NCBI RefSeq assembly: GCF_016808335.1
Contig: NC_053142.1
Location: 1,877,174 to 1,941,173, forward strand
Length of the DNA: 64,000 nucleotides
DNA from: Panicum virgatum
Taxonomy: Eukaryota > Streptophyta > Magnoliopsida > Poales > Poaceae
Reading direction: 5' to 3'
The notes under the pieces are model-generated. The model worked only from the letters and a program-made list of their open reading frames with translations, was not told the origin of the DNA and did no database searches. Of the stretch, positions 47,712-59,404 are shown one piece after another. Made by a program: the position numbers and the translations under genes. Within the stretch, counting starts at the first letter, position 1, and the number at the start of each line of letters is the position of its first letter.

Positions 47712-48788
47712 TTGGATCGGCCACCAGAGCCGACCGGTCAGACCGGTGGGTCAGACTGGTCCAACGCAGATTGGCTGCAGCAGCGCATTGAGCACTATCG
47801 GGCGCATACGAACGATATGTGTGAAGCTATTAAAGAGTCAAAAGATATGGACAAGCTGGGCCAAGGTTTTATGTCGGCTGATCCTTTAGAAAAGGTAGAT
47901 CTAGGTGATGGTACTATTCCTAGGCCGACTTTTGTAAGCAAAAACTTATCGGTTGAATATAAAGCAGATTTAGTTAAGTTATTAAAAGAATACATCGATT
48001 GTTTTGCTTGGGAGTATTCTGAAATGCCTGGTTTAAGTCGTGATTTTGTTGAGCATCGTTTACCGATCAAAGCCGGTTTTAGACCTTATAAGCAACCGAC
48101 TAGGCATTTCAATCCTAGTATTTATGACTAAATTAAAGAAGAGGTTAATCGATTATTAGATGCTGGTTTTATTCGGTCTTGTCGTTATGCGGATTGGATC
48201 TCTAATATTGTTGCCGTTGAAAAGAAAGATTCAGGCAAGATTCGGGTTTGCATTGATTTTAGAGATCTCAATAAAGCTACTCCGAAGGATAAATATCCTA
48301 TGCCTATAGCCGATATATTAATTAATGAGACTTCTGGACATCGTGTTATTTGCTTTCTTGATGGTAACGCCGGTTACAATTAAATTTTCATGGCCGAAGA
48401 GGATACGTCTAAAATGGCCTTTATATGTCCTGAATTTGTTGGTCTATTTGAGTGGGTTGTTATGACTTTTGGATTGAAAAATGCTGGTGCAACTTATCAA
48501 AGAGCTATGAATTTAATTTTTCATGATTTGCTTGGTGTCATCTTGGAAGTATACATTGATTACATTGTTATTAAATCGGCCGGTTTGAATCATCATTTAG
48601 CCGATTTAAAATTAGCTCTTGAAAGAATGCGTCGTTATGGGTTGAAGATGAATCCACTCAAATGTGCTTTCGGTGTATCGACTGGGAAGTTTCTTAGTTT
48701 AATTATTCATGAGAAGGGCATAGAGATTGATCCTAAAAGAATTGAAGCCATGAAGAGAGTTGAGGCTCCTACTTGTAAGAAGGACTTG
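47712..48788 (+). pseudogene. Tat reverse transcriptase
   Basis: FVSKNLSVEYKADLVKLLKE and AWEYSEMPGLSRDFVEHRLP lead into the polymerase: AGFIRSCRYADWISNIVAVE, KIRVCIDFRDLNKATPKD, FLDGNAGYN (first Asp), VVMTFGLKNAGATYQRAM, and VYIDYIVIKS near 48556. The catalytic YIDD pair reads YIDY, so the polymerase is inactive. Stops at 48129-48131 and 48381-48383 (Gln codons to TAA) and at 48789 break the chain. Confidence 0.88.
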
Positions 48789-49345
48789 TAAAAGTTTCTT
48801 GGCAAGGTAAATTATTTGAGAAGATTTATTTCTAACTTGTCTGGAAAGATTGATGCTTTCACTCCTATCCTTCGGTTAAAGAATGAGGCAGAATTTACTT
48901 GGGGGGCAAAACAGCAAGAGGCATTTGAGAAGATTAAGCAATACTTGTCTTCACCACTGGTTCTTAAGGCGCCTAGGAGAGGTGTTCCTTTTAGGCTCTA
49001 TGCGGCGGCAGTGGATAGAGTTTTGGGGCTGTTTTGACATAAGAAATCAAAGGCAAGGAATATATTGTCACTTATATAAGCCGACGACTTATTGATGCGG
49101 AGACAAGGTATACTTTGATTGAGAAGTTATGTTTGTCTCTCTATTATGCTTGTACCAAATTGAGGCATTATCTACTATCTAGTACTTGCATAGTGGTATG
49201 TCAAACCGTTGTGATAAAACATATGTTGCAAAAGCCGATTTTGAGTGGTAGAATCGGCAAGTGGGCATATGCTTTAGTGGAGTATGATTTGGCTTGTGAA
49301 CCTTTGAAATCTATGAAAAGCCAAATTGTAGCAGATTTCATTGTT
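48789..49345 (+). pseudogene. Tat RT connection and first RNase H
   Basis: KFLGKVNYLRRFISNLSGKI, LKNEAEFTWGAKQQEAFEKI, LKAPRRGVPFRLYAAAVD. Frame lost at 49035-49037, resumes with TLIEKLCLSLYYACTKLRHY, and ILSGRIGKWAYALVEYDL. First catalytic positions are eroded (AAA where family has D/S-rich motif), as is common for the degenerate first RNase H in this lineage. Confidence 0.75.
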
Positions 49346-50340
49346 GAGCATCGGATTAGTGATGAGCATGATTTCGAAGTCGGCTATATTGTTTGCACAC
49401 CACGGAAGCTATACTTTTGGTGGATCAGTTTGTGATGATGGGAGAGGAATTGGCGCTGTCCTTGTTGCTCCAAGTGGTGCTATTTTCGAGTTCTCAAACC
49501 GATTGGAAGAATATTGTACAAATAACCAAGTTGAGTATGAAGCACTTCTATTTGGCTTGGAGATTTTGCAATCCATGGGTCTGAAGCATGTTGAAGCTTT
49601 TGGTGATTCGATTCTCGTTGTGCAGCAAGTGTCTAAGGTATGCCAATGTTACAATGGTTCATTAAACGCATATCTTGATAAATGCCTAGACATTATTTCT
49701 TCTTTTGATGAATTCATTATAAGACATTTGCCAAGAGAAGAGATTGGACGGGCTAATGCTCTGGCTCAACAAGCATCTAGTTACAAAGTTGAAAAGAAAA
49801 ATTTTAACATTAGAAAACCGATGCAAATTAAAGCCGAGCTACAAGTTCTGGACGAACCGGTCCGACCGGACGACTCAATCGGTCTGACCGCCCTGACCGG
49901 TCTGACCGCCCAGACGGCTGGAAGCACTGATTCAGCTGCAAAGAAGGCCGAAGATCGAGATTGGAGGACTCCTATAATCTCCTATCTCAAGGATCCTGGT
50001 CGTGGTGTAGAGAGGAATATTCGGCGTGCAGCGTTAAAGTATGTTTTGATTGACGATGAGCTATATCGTCGAACCGCTGAAGATTTACTTCTCAAATGTT
50101 TAGATTCAGATCAGGCCAAAGTAGCTATGGGTGAAGTTCATGAAGGCATTTGTGGTACTCATCAATCGGCTCCTAAAATGAAGTGGTTGCTTAGGAGAGT
50201 CGGTTTCTATTGGCCTTCAATGATTTCAGATTAATTTAGATATTATAAAGGGTGTGAAGAATGTCAACAGTTTGGTAATTTACAATCGGTGCCTGCTACG
50301 TTGATGCATCCCATTATTAAACAATGGTCATTCTGAGGTT
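49346..50340 (+). pseudogene. Tat second RNase H and integrase zinc region
   Basis: SVCDDGRGIGAVLVAPSGAI, NNQVEYEALLFGLEIL (Glu), EAFGDSILVVQQV (Asp), GRANALAQQAS (Asp-type position carries Asn): an archaeal-type RNase H as found after the first one in Tat elements. Then a linker with LTALTGLTAQT encoded by ACCGGT-like repeats (49855-49915), DELYRRTAEDLLLKCL, and the integrase finger start HEGICGTHQSAPKMKWLL. TAA at 50232-50234. Best preserved stretch of the element. Confidence 0.82.
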
Positions 50341-50757
50341 GGGGATTGGATTTCATTGGGCAAATTAATCCTCCATCTTTAAAAGGGCATCACTTCGTGT
50401 TGGTTGCTACGGATTATTTTACTAAGTGTACCAAAGCGGTTCCTTTGAAGAATATGACACATAGAGAGGTGATTGAGTTTATAACTGAGCATATTATTCG
50501 TAGATTCAGTATTCCTCAAACTTTGATTACGGATCAAGGTTCTTCATTTATATTAAAGGAGGTGCGTACATTTATCGAATCTTACAAGATTAAGTTGCTC
50601 AATTCATCTCCATATTATGCTCAGGCCAATGGACAGGCCGAGTCAAGTAATAAGATATTGACCAAGCTTATCAAAAAGAAAATAGAAGAGAATCCTAAGA
50701 GGTGGCATGAAGTGTTATCCGAAGCATTATGGGCTCATCGTATATCTCGTCATGGTG
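50341..50757 (+). pseudogene. Tat integrase core, 5' of the solo LTR
   Basis: GLDFIGQINPPSLKGHHFVL (first Asp), TLITDQGSSF (second Asp), YYAQANGQAESSNKILTKL (Glu): DDE triad intact. Continues to WAHRISRHG and is cut at 50758 by the solo LTR; after removal the frame reads HRISRHGATKVTRFELVYGQEAILP. Confidence 0.9.
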
Positions 50758-52132
50758 TGTTGGCGCTCCTTAAGTACCCAATTTATCCCTTGTTTATCCT
50801 TGATAATGGTATGAATTTAATATCAAAATCACTAATCGTGAAATGACGAGGCCCGTGATCGAGCGCTAACACGGAGAAAGACGAAGGCCAAAGCCCAAAG
50901 GAAGGACCAAAGCCCATGTTGATTCGAATCCCATTCATGCACATCCATCCTCCAAGAGAGCCCAAAGGACCAAGCCCACAAAGATGAGATCAAGATACTT
51001 CGGGATTAAGAAAAGCAAATGAAGATTTAAGGAAGGATTCCCTATCCTATCCTTTCCTCGAAGATATCTCCAAGATAACGACGTCCAAAGGGGTGCAATC
51101 GAGAAGGGCATAAACTCTAGAAGATGCGAGGAGTCTACACACGAAAGATGAGACTGAGGCGGGCCCGAAAGATGGTAGGCTGGCGGGCCTAGCCTGTTTC
51201 CGAGGCGGTTCGGCCTCCCCTTCGACCGATGGCTTCCTCAGCTCATAAATAGCTCGCACCTTATTCAACTCGGGGCATCCATCCACCCAAAACTCGACGA
51301 AAACCTAGGGCCAAGACCAGAGGGAGACGACAGCCGCCGCAAGTATTCGAAGTTGTCTAGGAGATGGCTTAGGCTGCCCCTAGCCACCATGGCCTCCCTG
51401 CGTGGTTGTGTCATGGTGGAGTTCATGAGCTAGTTGGAGTCGTCGATGGTATGTACTCAGTGGTGACGATCCAAACGAATCTATTATGCGAATAATGTCT
51501 TCATGTCATCCGATCTATTTAGCGATCAAGTATCTCCTGGGTTGATGCTTGGGAGTACCTCTTTTGTTGATTTCGTTCTTTCTTTGGTGCTCTTGTTCTT
51601 ATATCTTTTCTTAAGATAGGTCACTTAGGTTGTTCTTGTAGCCGTGGTGGCTAGGGGTTCATGCCGGACATACCAAAGGGGTTCGACACATCTTCGTGCT
51701 CTGAAACTACTCTACCAATAGGGAGCGCCGTGACAGGGCGCAGCCTGTGTAAGATTTGGGGTTTCGAGGGTCAATTTAGAGGTCGCGATTTAAAGAGGCT
51801 TTGGATGAGATGCATGTTGTGCTTACTCGTTTAGCTAGAACAACAACTAGAATGCGTGTGATAGGCTTAGTCATACCTTCGGTCATGCTTTATCCTTACC
51901 GATGTTCATGGATGAGATCAACCTTTACACAACACTCATATCTATCAAAGGTTTACCCTATATGTGCAATTCATGCTTCATGTTAGGATAGACCCGTTAG
52001 ATTAGAAGGAAAACCTTAGGTAGTTCTTTGTCGATCCACGGATTGATAAACCTTGGGGGGTACTCTAAGGGAAAAGCTACAACGATCCGTGTGCTTGCAG
52101 TACATAAATTGGGGCGCTAAGGAGCGTCAACA
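50758..52132 (+). mobile_element. Solo LTR of the coding-free family inside integrase
   Basis: 1375 bp, TGTTGGCGCTCC to GGAGCGTCAACA, perfect duplication TGGTG (50753-50757, 52133-52137). Same family as LTR1 and LTR2, but with an 80-100-bp deletion after AAATCACTAA near 50833 and more substitutions, and CATAAATA in place of TATAAATA. An independent, probably older, insertion. Confidence 0.95.
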
Positions 52133-52590
52133 TGGTGCTACCAAAGTTACTCGTTTTGAGCTTGTGTATGGTCAAGAGGCCATTTTACCCATTGAGGTAA
52201 ATCTAGATGCTTATAGAATGGCTAAGCAAAATGACCTTTTCCGATGTTGATTACTATAACTTGATGATGGATAATATTAATGAAGTAACCGACAAGCGAA
52301 TGGGGGCTTTAAAGGAGATTGAGAAAGACAAGCTTCGGGTTGCTAGAGCTTACAACAAAAAAGTAAAAGGTAAATTTTTTCAAGTTGGAGATCTAGTTTG
52401 GAAGACTATATTGCCACTTGGGATGAAAAGCAATAAGTTTGGTAAATGGTCGCCAAGTTGGGAAGGTCCATACAAGGTTGTCAAAGTTATCTTCGGGAAT
52501 TCATATATATTGGAGACGCTGAAAGGATGTTGGCATTTCTTTTGCCCAATAGAATATATATTCTGCAAGCGCACAGAATCACCGATGTAG
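52133..52590 (+). pseudogene. Tat integrase C-terminal part
   Basis: ATKVTRFELVYGQEAILPIE, NLMMDNINEVTDKRMGALKE, KKVKGKFFQVGDLVWKTILP, FGKWSPSWEGPYKVVKVI. Frame changes near 52245. The normal ending is replaced after LETLKGCWHFF; sequence from about 52560 belongs to something else. Confidence 0.85.
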
Positions 52591-53092
52591 CACTTCACCT
52601 TAGAGTATTTCAGAGTATCGTATTATTTCTCAGGGAAGCACTATGGTAAAGAGTATCGTAAATTGAATGATAACCATACTAGCTTAATCAACCAACTAAC
52701 TAGACGGGGGTAAGCCAGATGGGTAGATATGATAAATGGCCAGTCAATGACCGAGTGACACATGGAGGCTCAACTCCTTAGAGAGGTAGCAGCTGGGAGG
52801 ACAACAAGCGAGATAAGATACCTAATACACTTCTGAACTATCGAGCTAGCCTCTCTAGATCAGACTAAACACCTAACTAATCTTCGGGAAACCAGAGCTT
52901 ACTTCTGCGGCCTCAGAGAAGGACTCAGACTGGGATGAGAAGGGAGTCCAACGACAGTCGGCACTACATCCTTGAAAGCACCCGAACATGGCGGACTACA
53001 AGGGATGGACAGGGCTGTCACTACCTGCCGCCTACCACAACAGTACCGTGGGGTGGAACACACTTTCTAGCTAACACCAAACTCTGACACCA
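52591..53092 (-). repeat. Probable internal sequence of a minus-strand LTR element
   Basis: No coding sequence seen. The minus strand next to 53093 starts TGGTGTCAGAGTTTGG, which looks like a primer-site variant adjoining an LTR. The left part (about 52560-52625) carries GCAAGCGCACAGAAT and GTATCGTATTATTTCTC blocks typical of plant LTR elements. Low certainty. Confidence 0.35.
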
Positions 53093-53650
53093 TGTCCGTA
53101 TTCGGTGTTAAGATTTCTCTCGAGGCCTTCGAGAGAAATCCCCCTCAACCTAGAGAACTAACTTGAGTTCTCTAGTCCGGGCGAGAAAACATGTAAGGTA
53201 AGATCTCGAAAACAAGAAAAATAACTCAGCCCAAGCTAAAGGTAAAACTTAATTCCGCGCTCAAGCTGAACTCTCAGACTTGAGAAGGTAAAAAGATGCA
53301 GAAAGTAATGCTGACTCAGATAAATAAAGAAGATAACTTATATTAATAAAGTCAAAAGAAAGGTACAAGAGGTATACCAGACTTCCGATGACTCCGAAAT
53401 CCCGAGAAAGCTCGACTCAACTCTAACTCCCAAACTACTAACCTACTCTAGAAAGTAAAGAGAGATTGAGCTCCAATTGTGTGTGTTACAAGTGAGGGAT
53501 GAGTGTTCTATTTATAGGCTTCCAAGGTCGGCTCCGAGCAGGTGAAGCACGTGGCGTCAGTTGTAAGCAGGTAAGGTCGGTGTACTTGTCTTCCATGCGA
53601 TCCCGGGATGAGAGAAGCTGCCAGGTGGGGCCGGCCGGCCTCCCCTAATT
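53093..53650 (-). repeat. Probable LTR, minus strand
   Basis: Begins TGTCCGTATTCGGTG next to the putative primer site. On the minus strand a TATA box (CCTATAAATAG, plus 53510-53520) sits upstream of GAACACTCATCCCTC. The outer border cannot be fixed; composition changes near 53650. Confidence 0.4.
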
Positions 53651-54660
53651 GTGGCAGCCAGGCGACAATGTTGGCGGCGCTACGGCAACAGCACAGCGAG
53701 GGACGGCGGGCTGGACGGTGGGCTCCGCGGAGGAGGTGGCTATGACAACGGCACAGCGAGGGGCGACTTCAGCTCGGATCTACAAGTGAGGGTGCCAAGT
53801 TGTGCTGGTGCCCGGTTCCGTTCCTCCATAGGCCAGGATCTGTGCGCGTAGGGGGTTTGTTGGGCCTTAGCAGCGGCGTCAGCGGGAGTCGGTGCATGCC
53901 CGGCAACTCTGGTGAGGTAAGGTTGCTGATGTTGTGGTGTTTTCAAGATCGTCGTGGTAGAGGTGCTAACAGCTAAGGTGTGAGCCATCTGGCGAAAGCT
54001 ATGCTCGGTGTTGTGCCGAGGCCGGCAACTACGACATCTTTGGTGCCGTTCCCCTCGTTGGAGGCGATGTCGTGGTGCCCCTGTGCCATTAGACATGAGG
54101 TTCTCCGGGTGAAAACCTAAGATCCAGCTTGCTGGATTGGGCAACAATGGTGCCTTGTTGTCGTCACCTCGTTGGAGGTGTTGCCTTGGAGTATCCTGAT
54201 TGTGTTGGCTACCTACTTCATGGTGACGATTTAGGTGAAATTGGTGACACCAACATTTTTGACACTATTTGGTGTCATTATCTTCTTGGAGGCGTGTCGA
54301 TATCTCCTCACACGTATGTGTTAGATGGAGATTTACATGACATGACAAGCACAAATGATCCGAGCATCGAGTTTTTAAGTAGACAGAGATGTGATGGATT
54401 GGTGTTGTATGAAGGCATTGCAAGGTTGAAGCGGGAACAAAGAGAAGTCTGAAGCTTAGTCTTCTAGTTTTTCTTTCTTTGTTCTTTAGTTTCTCTTATT
54501 TTCGTCAAATTCCTCATTTGAGGTGTAGAGTCTAAGAACTCATGTAACTCGAGAGATGGATCTCTCAATTGGTTGTAGACATTCTCTTTAGAGTGTTCAA
54601 GGCCGGAACACTCCTTTATCTAAAAATGTCTTGATTTTTTTATCCAAGGCTAAGGTATAG
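53651..54660. repeat. Unclassified repeat-like block
   Basis: GC-rich start with an imperfect repeat (ACGGCAACAGCACAGCGAGGG near 53681 and ACAACGGCACAGCGAGGGG near 53744), then text such as CTCGTTGGAGGCGATGTCGT and CACCTCGTTGGAGGTGTTGC, ending in a T-rich tail near 54620. It resembles 3' regions of non-LTR elements, but no coding domain supports this. Confidence 0.3.
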
Positions 54661-56180
54661 GTTTAACAGCAAAGAACGTATAACGCTACTAGCAAACACC
54701 CTATTTGTAATAGTTCATATATATAAGGGAACATTAGTATGATTAAAAAAGTTAGTTCTTAGAAGAACGGCCTGCTTAAGTCCAACCGCCCCTTTACTCC
54801 ATTATAAAAGCTACCTCTAACTCTAGCAAGACGAGTTTGAAAAATGAAGACCAGGGCGCCTCAATTTATAGCCACTCAGGTGTGTGATGCGGCCCGTTCA
54901 CCAAAACACGCCGTTCAAGAAAAAGCTCCACCTCATAGAGAGAGAAACGATCACAAGCCAAACATGAAAGGAATCCCTCACGACGGGTCGAACAGGCCTC
55001 GAGATTCCGCGTCTGCGCCCCTGCTGTGCCATCACTATGAACCCAGAGATAGACAAACCCTGCCTGACTCGCGGACGCAAGGGGGCGCCTAGTCTGACAC
55101 CCTATCGCGCCGAAAGGCATGGTGTGGGGAGAGCTCTCAAATAAGACATCACGAAACACGGAATGATCAGCGGCTCTCCGATTAAATAAATCACAAAGTC
55201 ACTCAAGGGCCTCTGACGGGTCCAGGGACCCGGGGTCCCCAGTGGTCCCACTTAGGAGATGAACAAACTAAAAATTAAGAAAGTCCCTCGATAGGGGCCC
55301 ACCACTCTCGCAGGTCAGGGTCACACCCGGTCCCGCCAAGACGAACCAAATAGTCGGACGGGCGAGCCTTCCCAAAATCAAGGACTGGGCCCTCCGACCG
55401 GACACCGCCTCCACGTGGCACGACCCCAACTGAAGAAGGGTAGGCTTCGACCGCACGCTACGCCCTAACAAATCCGCACGAGAGAGGACACAGCGAGTGA
55501 GGACAGATGCTGGAGTCAACACGGGCCGTACAGCCAGGCACTCCACTCACGCGGACCACAATGCACACTGACTCCCGAATAGTGGGCACTGTTCAACCTG
55601 ACCGTCCTCGAGGATGGGCGGCAGAAGCAGCCGTCAACTCACATCATATCACACGGCGTCATCATCACCACGCGGTCAGCACCCTGACATATGGCGCAGT
55701 GACAAGGCGAGGCACTCTGCAGGTCGACATGCTGCGCCCCTTAATGGGAATTCCACCCCCGACTGGTAGAACATGATGAATAGGACAGAAGCCCATCATC
55801 AAGGGAATTACTCAAAATCAACCTACCCACTCCGACTGATGGGGAAGACGACCCCGACTAGAGGAGTAGAATGCCCCGACCGACGGAGCTAGCCGACTTC
55901 CATATCTTCAGCGGCACGATAGCCATTCTATAAGGGGGCCCTCCTAGAACTATAAATGTGAATCCTCTGTGTAGGACAGATAGATAGACACACACATAGA
56001 AAGAACACATGCATTCTTTTCCACTCGAAAGCTTATAACACCCCAATCCTTTGAGCACTCGGGCTCGAGCAACACGAACTTTTGATCTGCAACTGGACGT
56101 AAGGCATTTCAAGCCTGAACCAGTATAAAACTCGAGTCATTGTGTGCTAGACCATATCCGATCCAATGCATGATAACACG
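54661..56180. repeat. LTR-like debris
   Basis: From about 55200 the sequence has LTR features in plus orientation: ACGGGTCCAGGGACCCGG, a TATA box (AACTATAAATGTG near 55949), and TGGACGTAAGGCATTTCAAG followed by CTGAACCAGTATAAA near 56092, the same type of downstream block as in solo LTRs A and B. Borders and duplication not found. 54661-55200 unresolved. Confidence 0.4.
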
Positions 56181-56674
56181 CAATCGAGTAGATTAGCAGT
56201 TGGCCATTTTCGTAGCTGACAGGATGGTAGAGCATAAATGGTTTAATGTGTTGATGAGGTAGATGAAAAGCAATTATGAATGGATTGGTAAGAAGGCTAT
56301 AAAAAATGAGTGGATGACAATTTTTGAATATGAGAAAGACCAGCTCAAGAAGAGTCATAGAGAGGATGATTCGATAAGTCTAACAACTGATTTGTGGATT
56401 TGAAATCAGAATTTTTAGTATATGTGTTTGGTGGCACATTACATTCATGCTAATTGGATTTTACAATGACATGTCCTAAACTTTGTTGAGTTGGATCCTC
56501 CCCACACTGGTCTTGTGATAGCAAATGTTGTTTTTGATTGCTTGGATGAATGGAAAGTTGAAGATAAGGTTATGCCCATAACTCTTGATAATGCTTCGAA
56601 TAATGATGGTGCTATTACAAATTTGAAGGCCAAACTTCTTGCTAGAAAGAAAACAAAGTTTGATCCATGGTATT

Positions 56675-58196
56675 TGTTGACGCTCACTAATGATTATTTC
56701 TAGGCGTCAACATGATCAGAAAATCATGAGAGTTTGCATTTCTTACACGCATCCTTATTCAATAAAGCCCCTAAACCACACTTTACCTTTTAGAAAATGT
56801 AAGTTGTATTTTGGAGCTAATATGCAGGTTGCAAGCACACTTTGGTCCGACATAGAATTACAGAAAATATCAGAGCGACGATTCAGGCTCAAATGGACCA
56901 AATGTAGCCCAAGAACCAATCCAAATAAAGTCAAGACAGGCCAACCCCAACGTGGATCAGACAAGGAGCCCCAGGACTGCCTGCCAGAAGAAGTTGGGGC
57001 GGTTGGTGGCCCGGGCAGGCCGACCGACCTGGCCCGTGGGCCCTACCGCCTCAACCAGGGCATGTGGCACCTCCCCATTGGTCCCTTACGTCAGTTGCAG
57101 TGGTTCTCACCCATGGCTCCCTGCTATAAATACAAAGGGGGGGGGTAGAGAATGAGACACACACACACACACCTCACACCTCTCCTCTCTTGCTCATCTT
57201 GCATAGTCTTTAGGCTTAGTGGAGTTTAGGAGAAGTCTAGGAGTCATCGAGTCGCCGGAGTTGCTCGAGAGTTCTAGTATGGGTTCATCTCTAGCTCTCT
57301 CTTGTAATATTCGGTTGTTTGTAATAGAAATAGACTATGATTACCGATATCTGCTTGAAGTATGTTCTGAGTTATCGGGTATATGCTTCTTGTCATGGTT
57401 GCGTTATTATTCAATGCTTGCATTGCATGATCGCCCTGTGCTGGAGATGGTTAGTCTTTTGTTCTTAGAACTCTATCAACTGCTCCAGTATTCATATGAT
57501 TGCTCTAGTGTGATGTCTGTCCATCCGGAGGGTGGGGGCTCCGCGCGGGACACTAGAGTATCCCTTACTAGTGTAGACATGGTGTCTAGATTAGCTAAGA
57601 GTTGCTGGATGTCAACTATACCCACAGTTTGTAGAGGTAGCCGGCAGGTGGTGACAGCCCTATTTGAGCCCGAGTAATCCTCCACGTTCGGTATGGGGGA
57701 TAGGAGGTACATAAAGTCGCCGGGGTGTACGGGCTCCTCCCGTTGCTTCGATAGCGATCTCCCTGTTGTGTAGTTTAATCTCTGACGAGCTAACCAATGA
57801 GAAAGTGTAGATATAGCTAGCCTAGCACAGTTGACTCGAGCTCTGACTTCTGCCTTGCTCCCGGCCTAGAGCATCTTTTTTCTTTCTTTTATTTATTTAT
57901 CCAAGAGGGTAGTTTGTGTGTGTGTCACACTACCTCCTACCATGTTATTATCTTACCCCTGTTTATGCATGAGAATATCCAATCTAGATAAAGTTCATCA
58001 ACTAGTCTATATCTCTTCACTCACCGTCTTCCCTGCGGAAATATAAATGACACCCTGGTATACTCCAGGGTAAAATGCTACAGCGGTATTCCGTGCGCTT
58101 GCGGATTTATTCGTGGTTCATGAAATATTGCCACCCCAATTGGCGTCTGCGGGCGTCATCGCTGTTTCCCAGTGGTGACGTTGGTAGGCGCCAACA
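56675..58196 (+). mobile_element. Solo LTR inside the hAT gene
   Basis: 1522 bp, TGTTGACGCTC to GGTAGGCGCCAACA, perfect 5-bp duplication GTATT (56670-56674, 58197-58201). TATA box CTATAAATAC at 57124-57133, a G9 run, then (AC)n. Removing it and one duplication rejoins DPWYFHVQCAAHIVN without a frame change. Confidence 0.95.
57156..57172 (+). repeat. (AC)n microsatellite
   Basis: Short AC run just downstream of the solo LTR TATA box, near the expected transcript start. Confidence 0.9.
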
Positions 58197-59299
58197 GTAT
58201 TTTCATGTTCAATGTGCTGCCCACATAGTCAATTTGGTCGTTAATGATGGTCTGCAGCCAATTGAAACATTGATAGGTAATCTTAGGAATACAGTGATGT
58301 ACTTCAAAAAATCCCCAACTCGTATGTACAAGTTTGCTGAAGTTTGCAACAATTATTCTTTAAAGGTTGGAAAAGGGCTATCTCTTGATGTTAAAACAAG
58401 GTGGAGCTCAATATATAAAATGTTAGAATCGTGCACTTACTATAAAGAAGCATTTGGTTACTATGCTGAAGTAGATCAAAAATATTAGTGGAAACCTACA
58501 CTATCAGAATGGGAGTTGTTAGGAAAACTTAAACCAATATTAGGACAAATGGCTGGAGCAACCACCGGCAGCATACCCCACTACCAATGTTTTTTATCCT
58601 TATATTGTCAATGTTAATATTGTTTTGAGGGAGGCACAAAAGTCCAGAAATCCCTATTTGATGAGTATGGTTGATGCAATGTTGGACAAATTTGACAAAT
58701 ATTGGGAGGAGAAGAATAATTTAATGGTCATTGCAACAATACTTGACCCTAGATTCAAGATGAGGTACATCACATGGTGTTTTGGAGAGATTTATCCGCC
58801 CTACAGGTGTATGAAAGAGCTTGAGGATATTGATGGGGAATTAGAAGAACTGTACATGAGGTATAACAAGCTGATTGACAATGGCAAGGGCAGTGCTCAA
58901 TCTTCCTCTAGTTCTAGGGATACATGTACCTCACTGACTTCAGTTGTTCCTAGTGGATTTCAGTCCTTTCTGCAGTCTAACTCTATAGAAGTATCGAAGT
59001 CTGAGTTACTCATCTATCTAGAAGAAGCTCATGTGAGTATAGATGATAAGACTTTTGACTTGCTGGATTATTGGAAGGTGAATTCTAATGCTCATAGATT
59101 CCTTGTATTGGCTGCTATGGCAAAGAGTTTTCTTGCTGTCCCAGCTAGTAGTGTTTCTTCGGAGTCAACTTTTAGTACTGGAGATCGTATTCTTGATGAC
59201 TATAGGAGCTCCTTAAAGCCAGCCACAGTCCAAGCTTTAGTTTGTGCATCTAGCAGGATAAGAGCCTCTCAAAATGACAATAATGCTCCTATTCTTGTG

Positions 59300-59404
59300 G
59301 TATGTTGTGGTATGTAATGGTTTTCCAATTTTGTATTTTTTTCAATGCACATTTATTTTATTAAGTTTGTGTGTGATCTAATTTTGGACTGTTTATTTTC
59401 TCAG
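59300..59404 (+). other. Terminal intron of the hAT transposase gene
   Basis: GTATGT donor, TTTTCTCAG acceptor, phase 0, 105 bp. Splicing replaces a premature end (VCCGM-stop) with an acidic tail. Confidence 0.75.

Larger units (their letters stand above)
27695..52590 (+). mobile_element. Tat-lineage Ty3/gypsy element in five pieces
   Basis: Own DNA: 27695-28652, 29725-29876, 34273-36192, about 46967-50757 and 52133 to about 52590. Order: 5' LTR, tRNA-Arg-type primer site, gag with YCKWHNSFSHATNDC, DGGA-type protease, RT, RNase H, a second RNase H, integrase. The primer site and the doubled RNase H region are hallmarks of Tat/Ogre-type elements. A 3' LTR was not found; the element stops after the integrase C-terminus. 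Stops throughout and RT motif YIDY instead of YIDD show it is dead. ACCGGTCAGACCGGT-like motifs are scattered through LTR, gag and pol. Confidence 0.88.
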
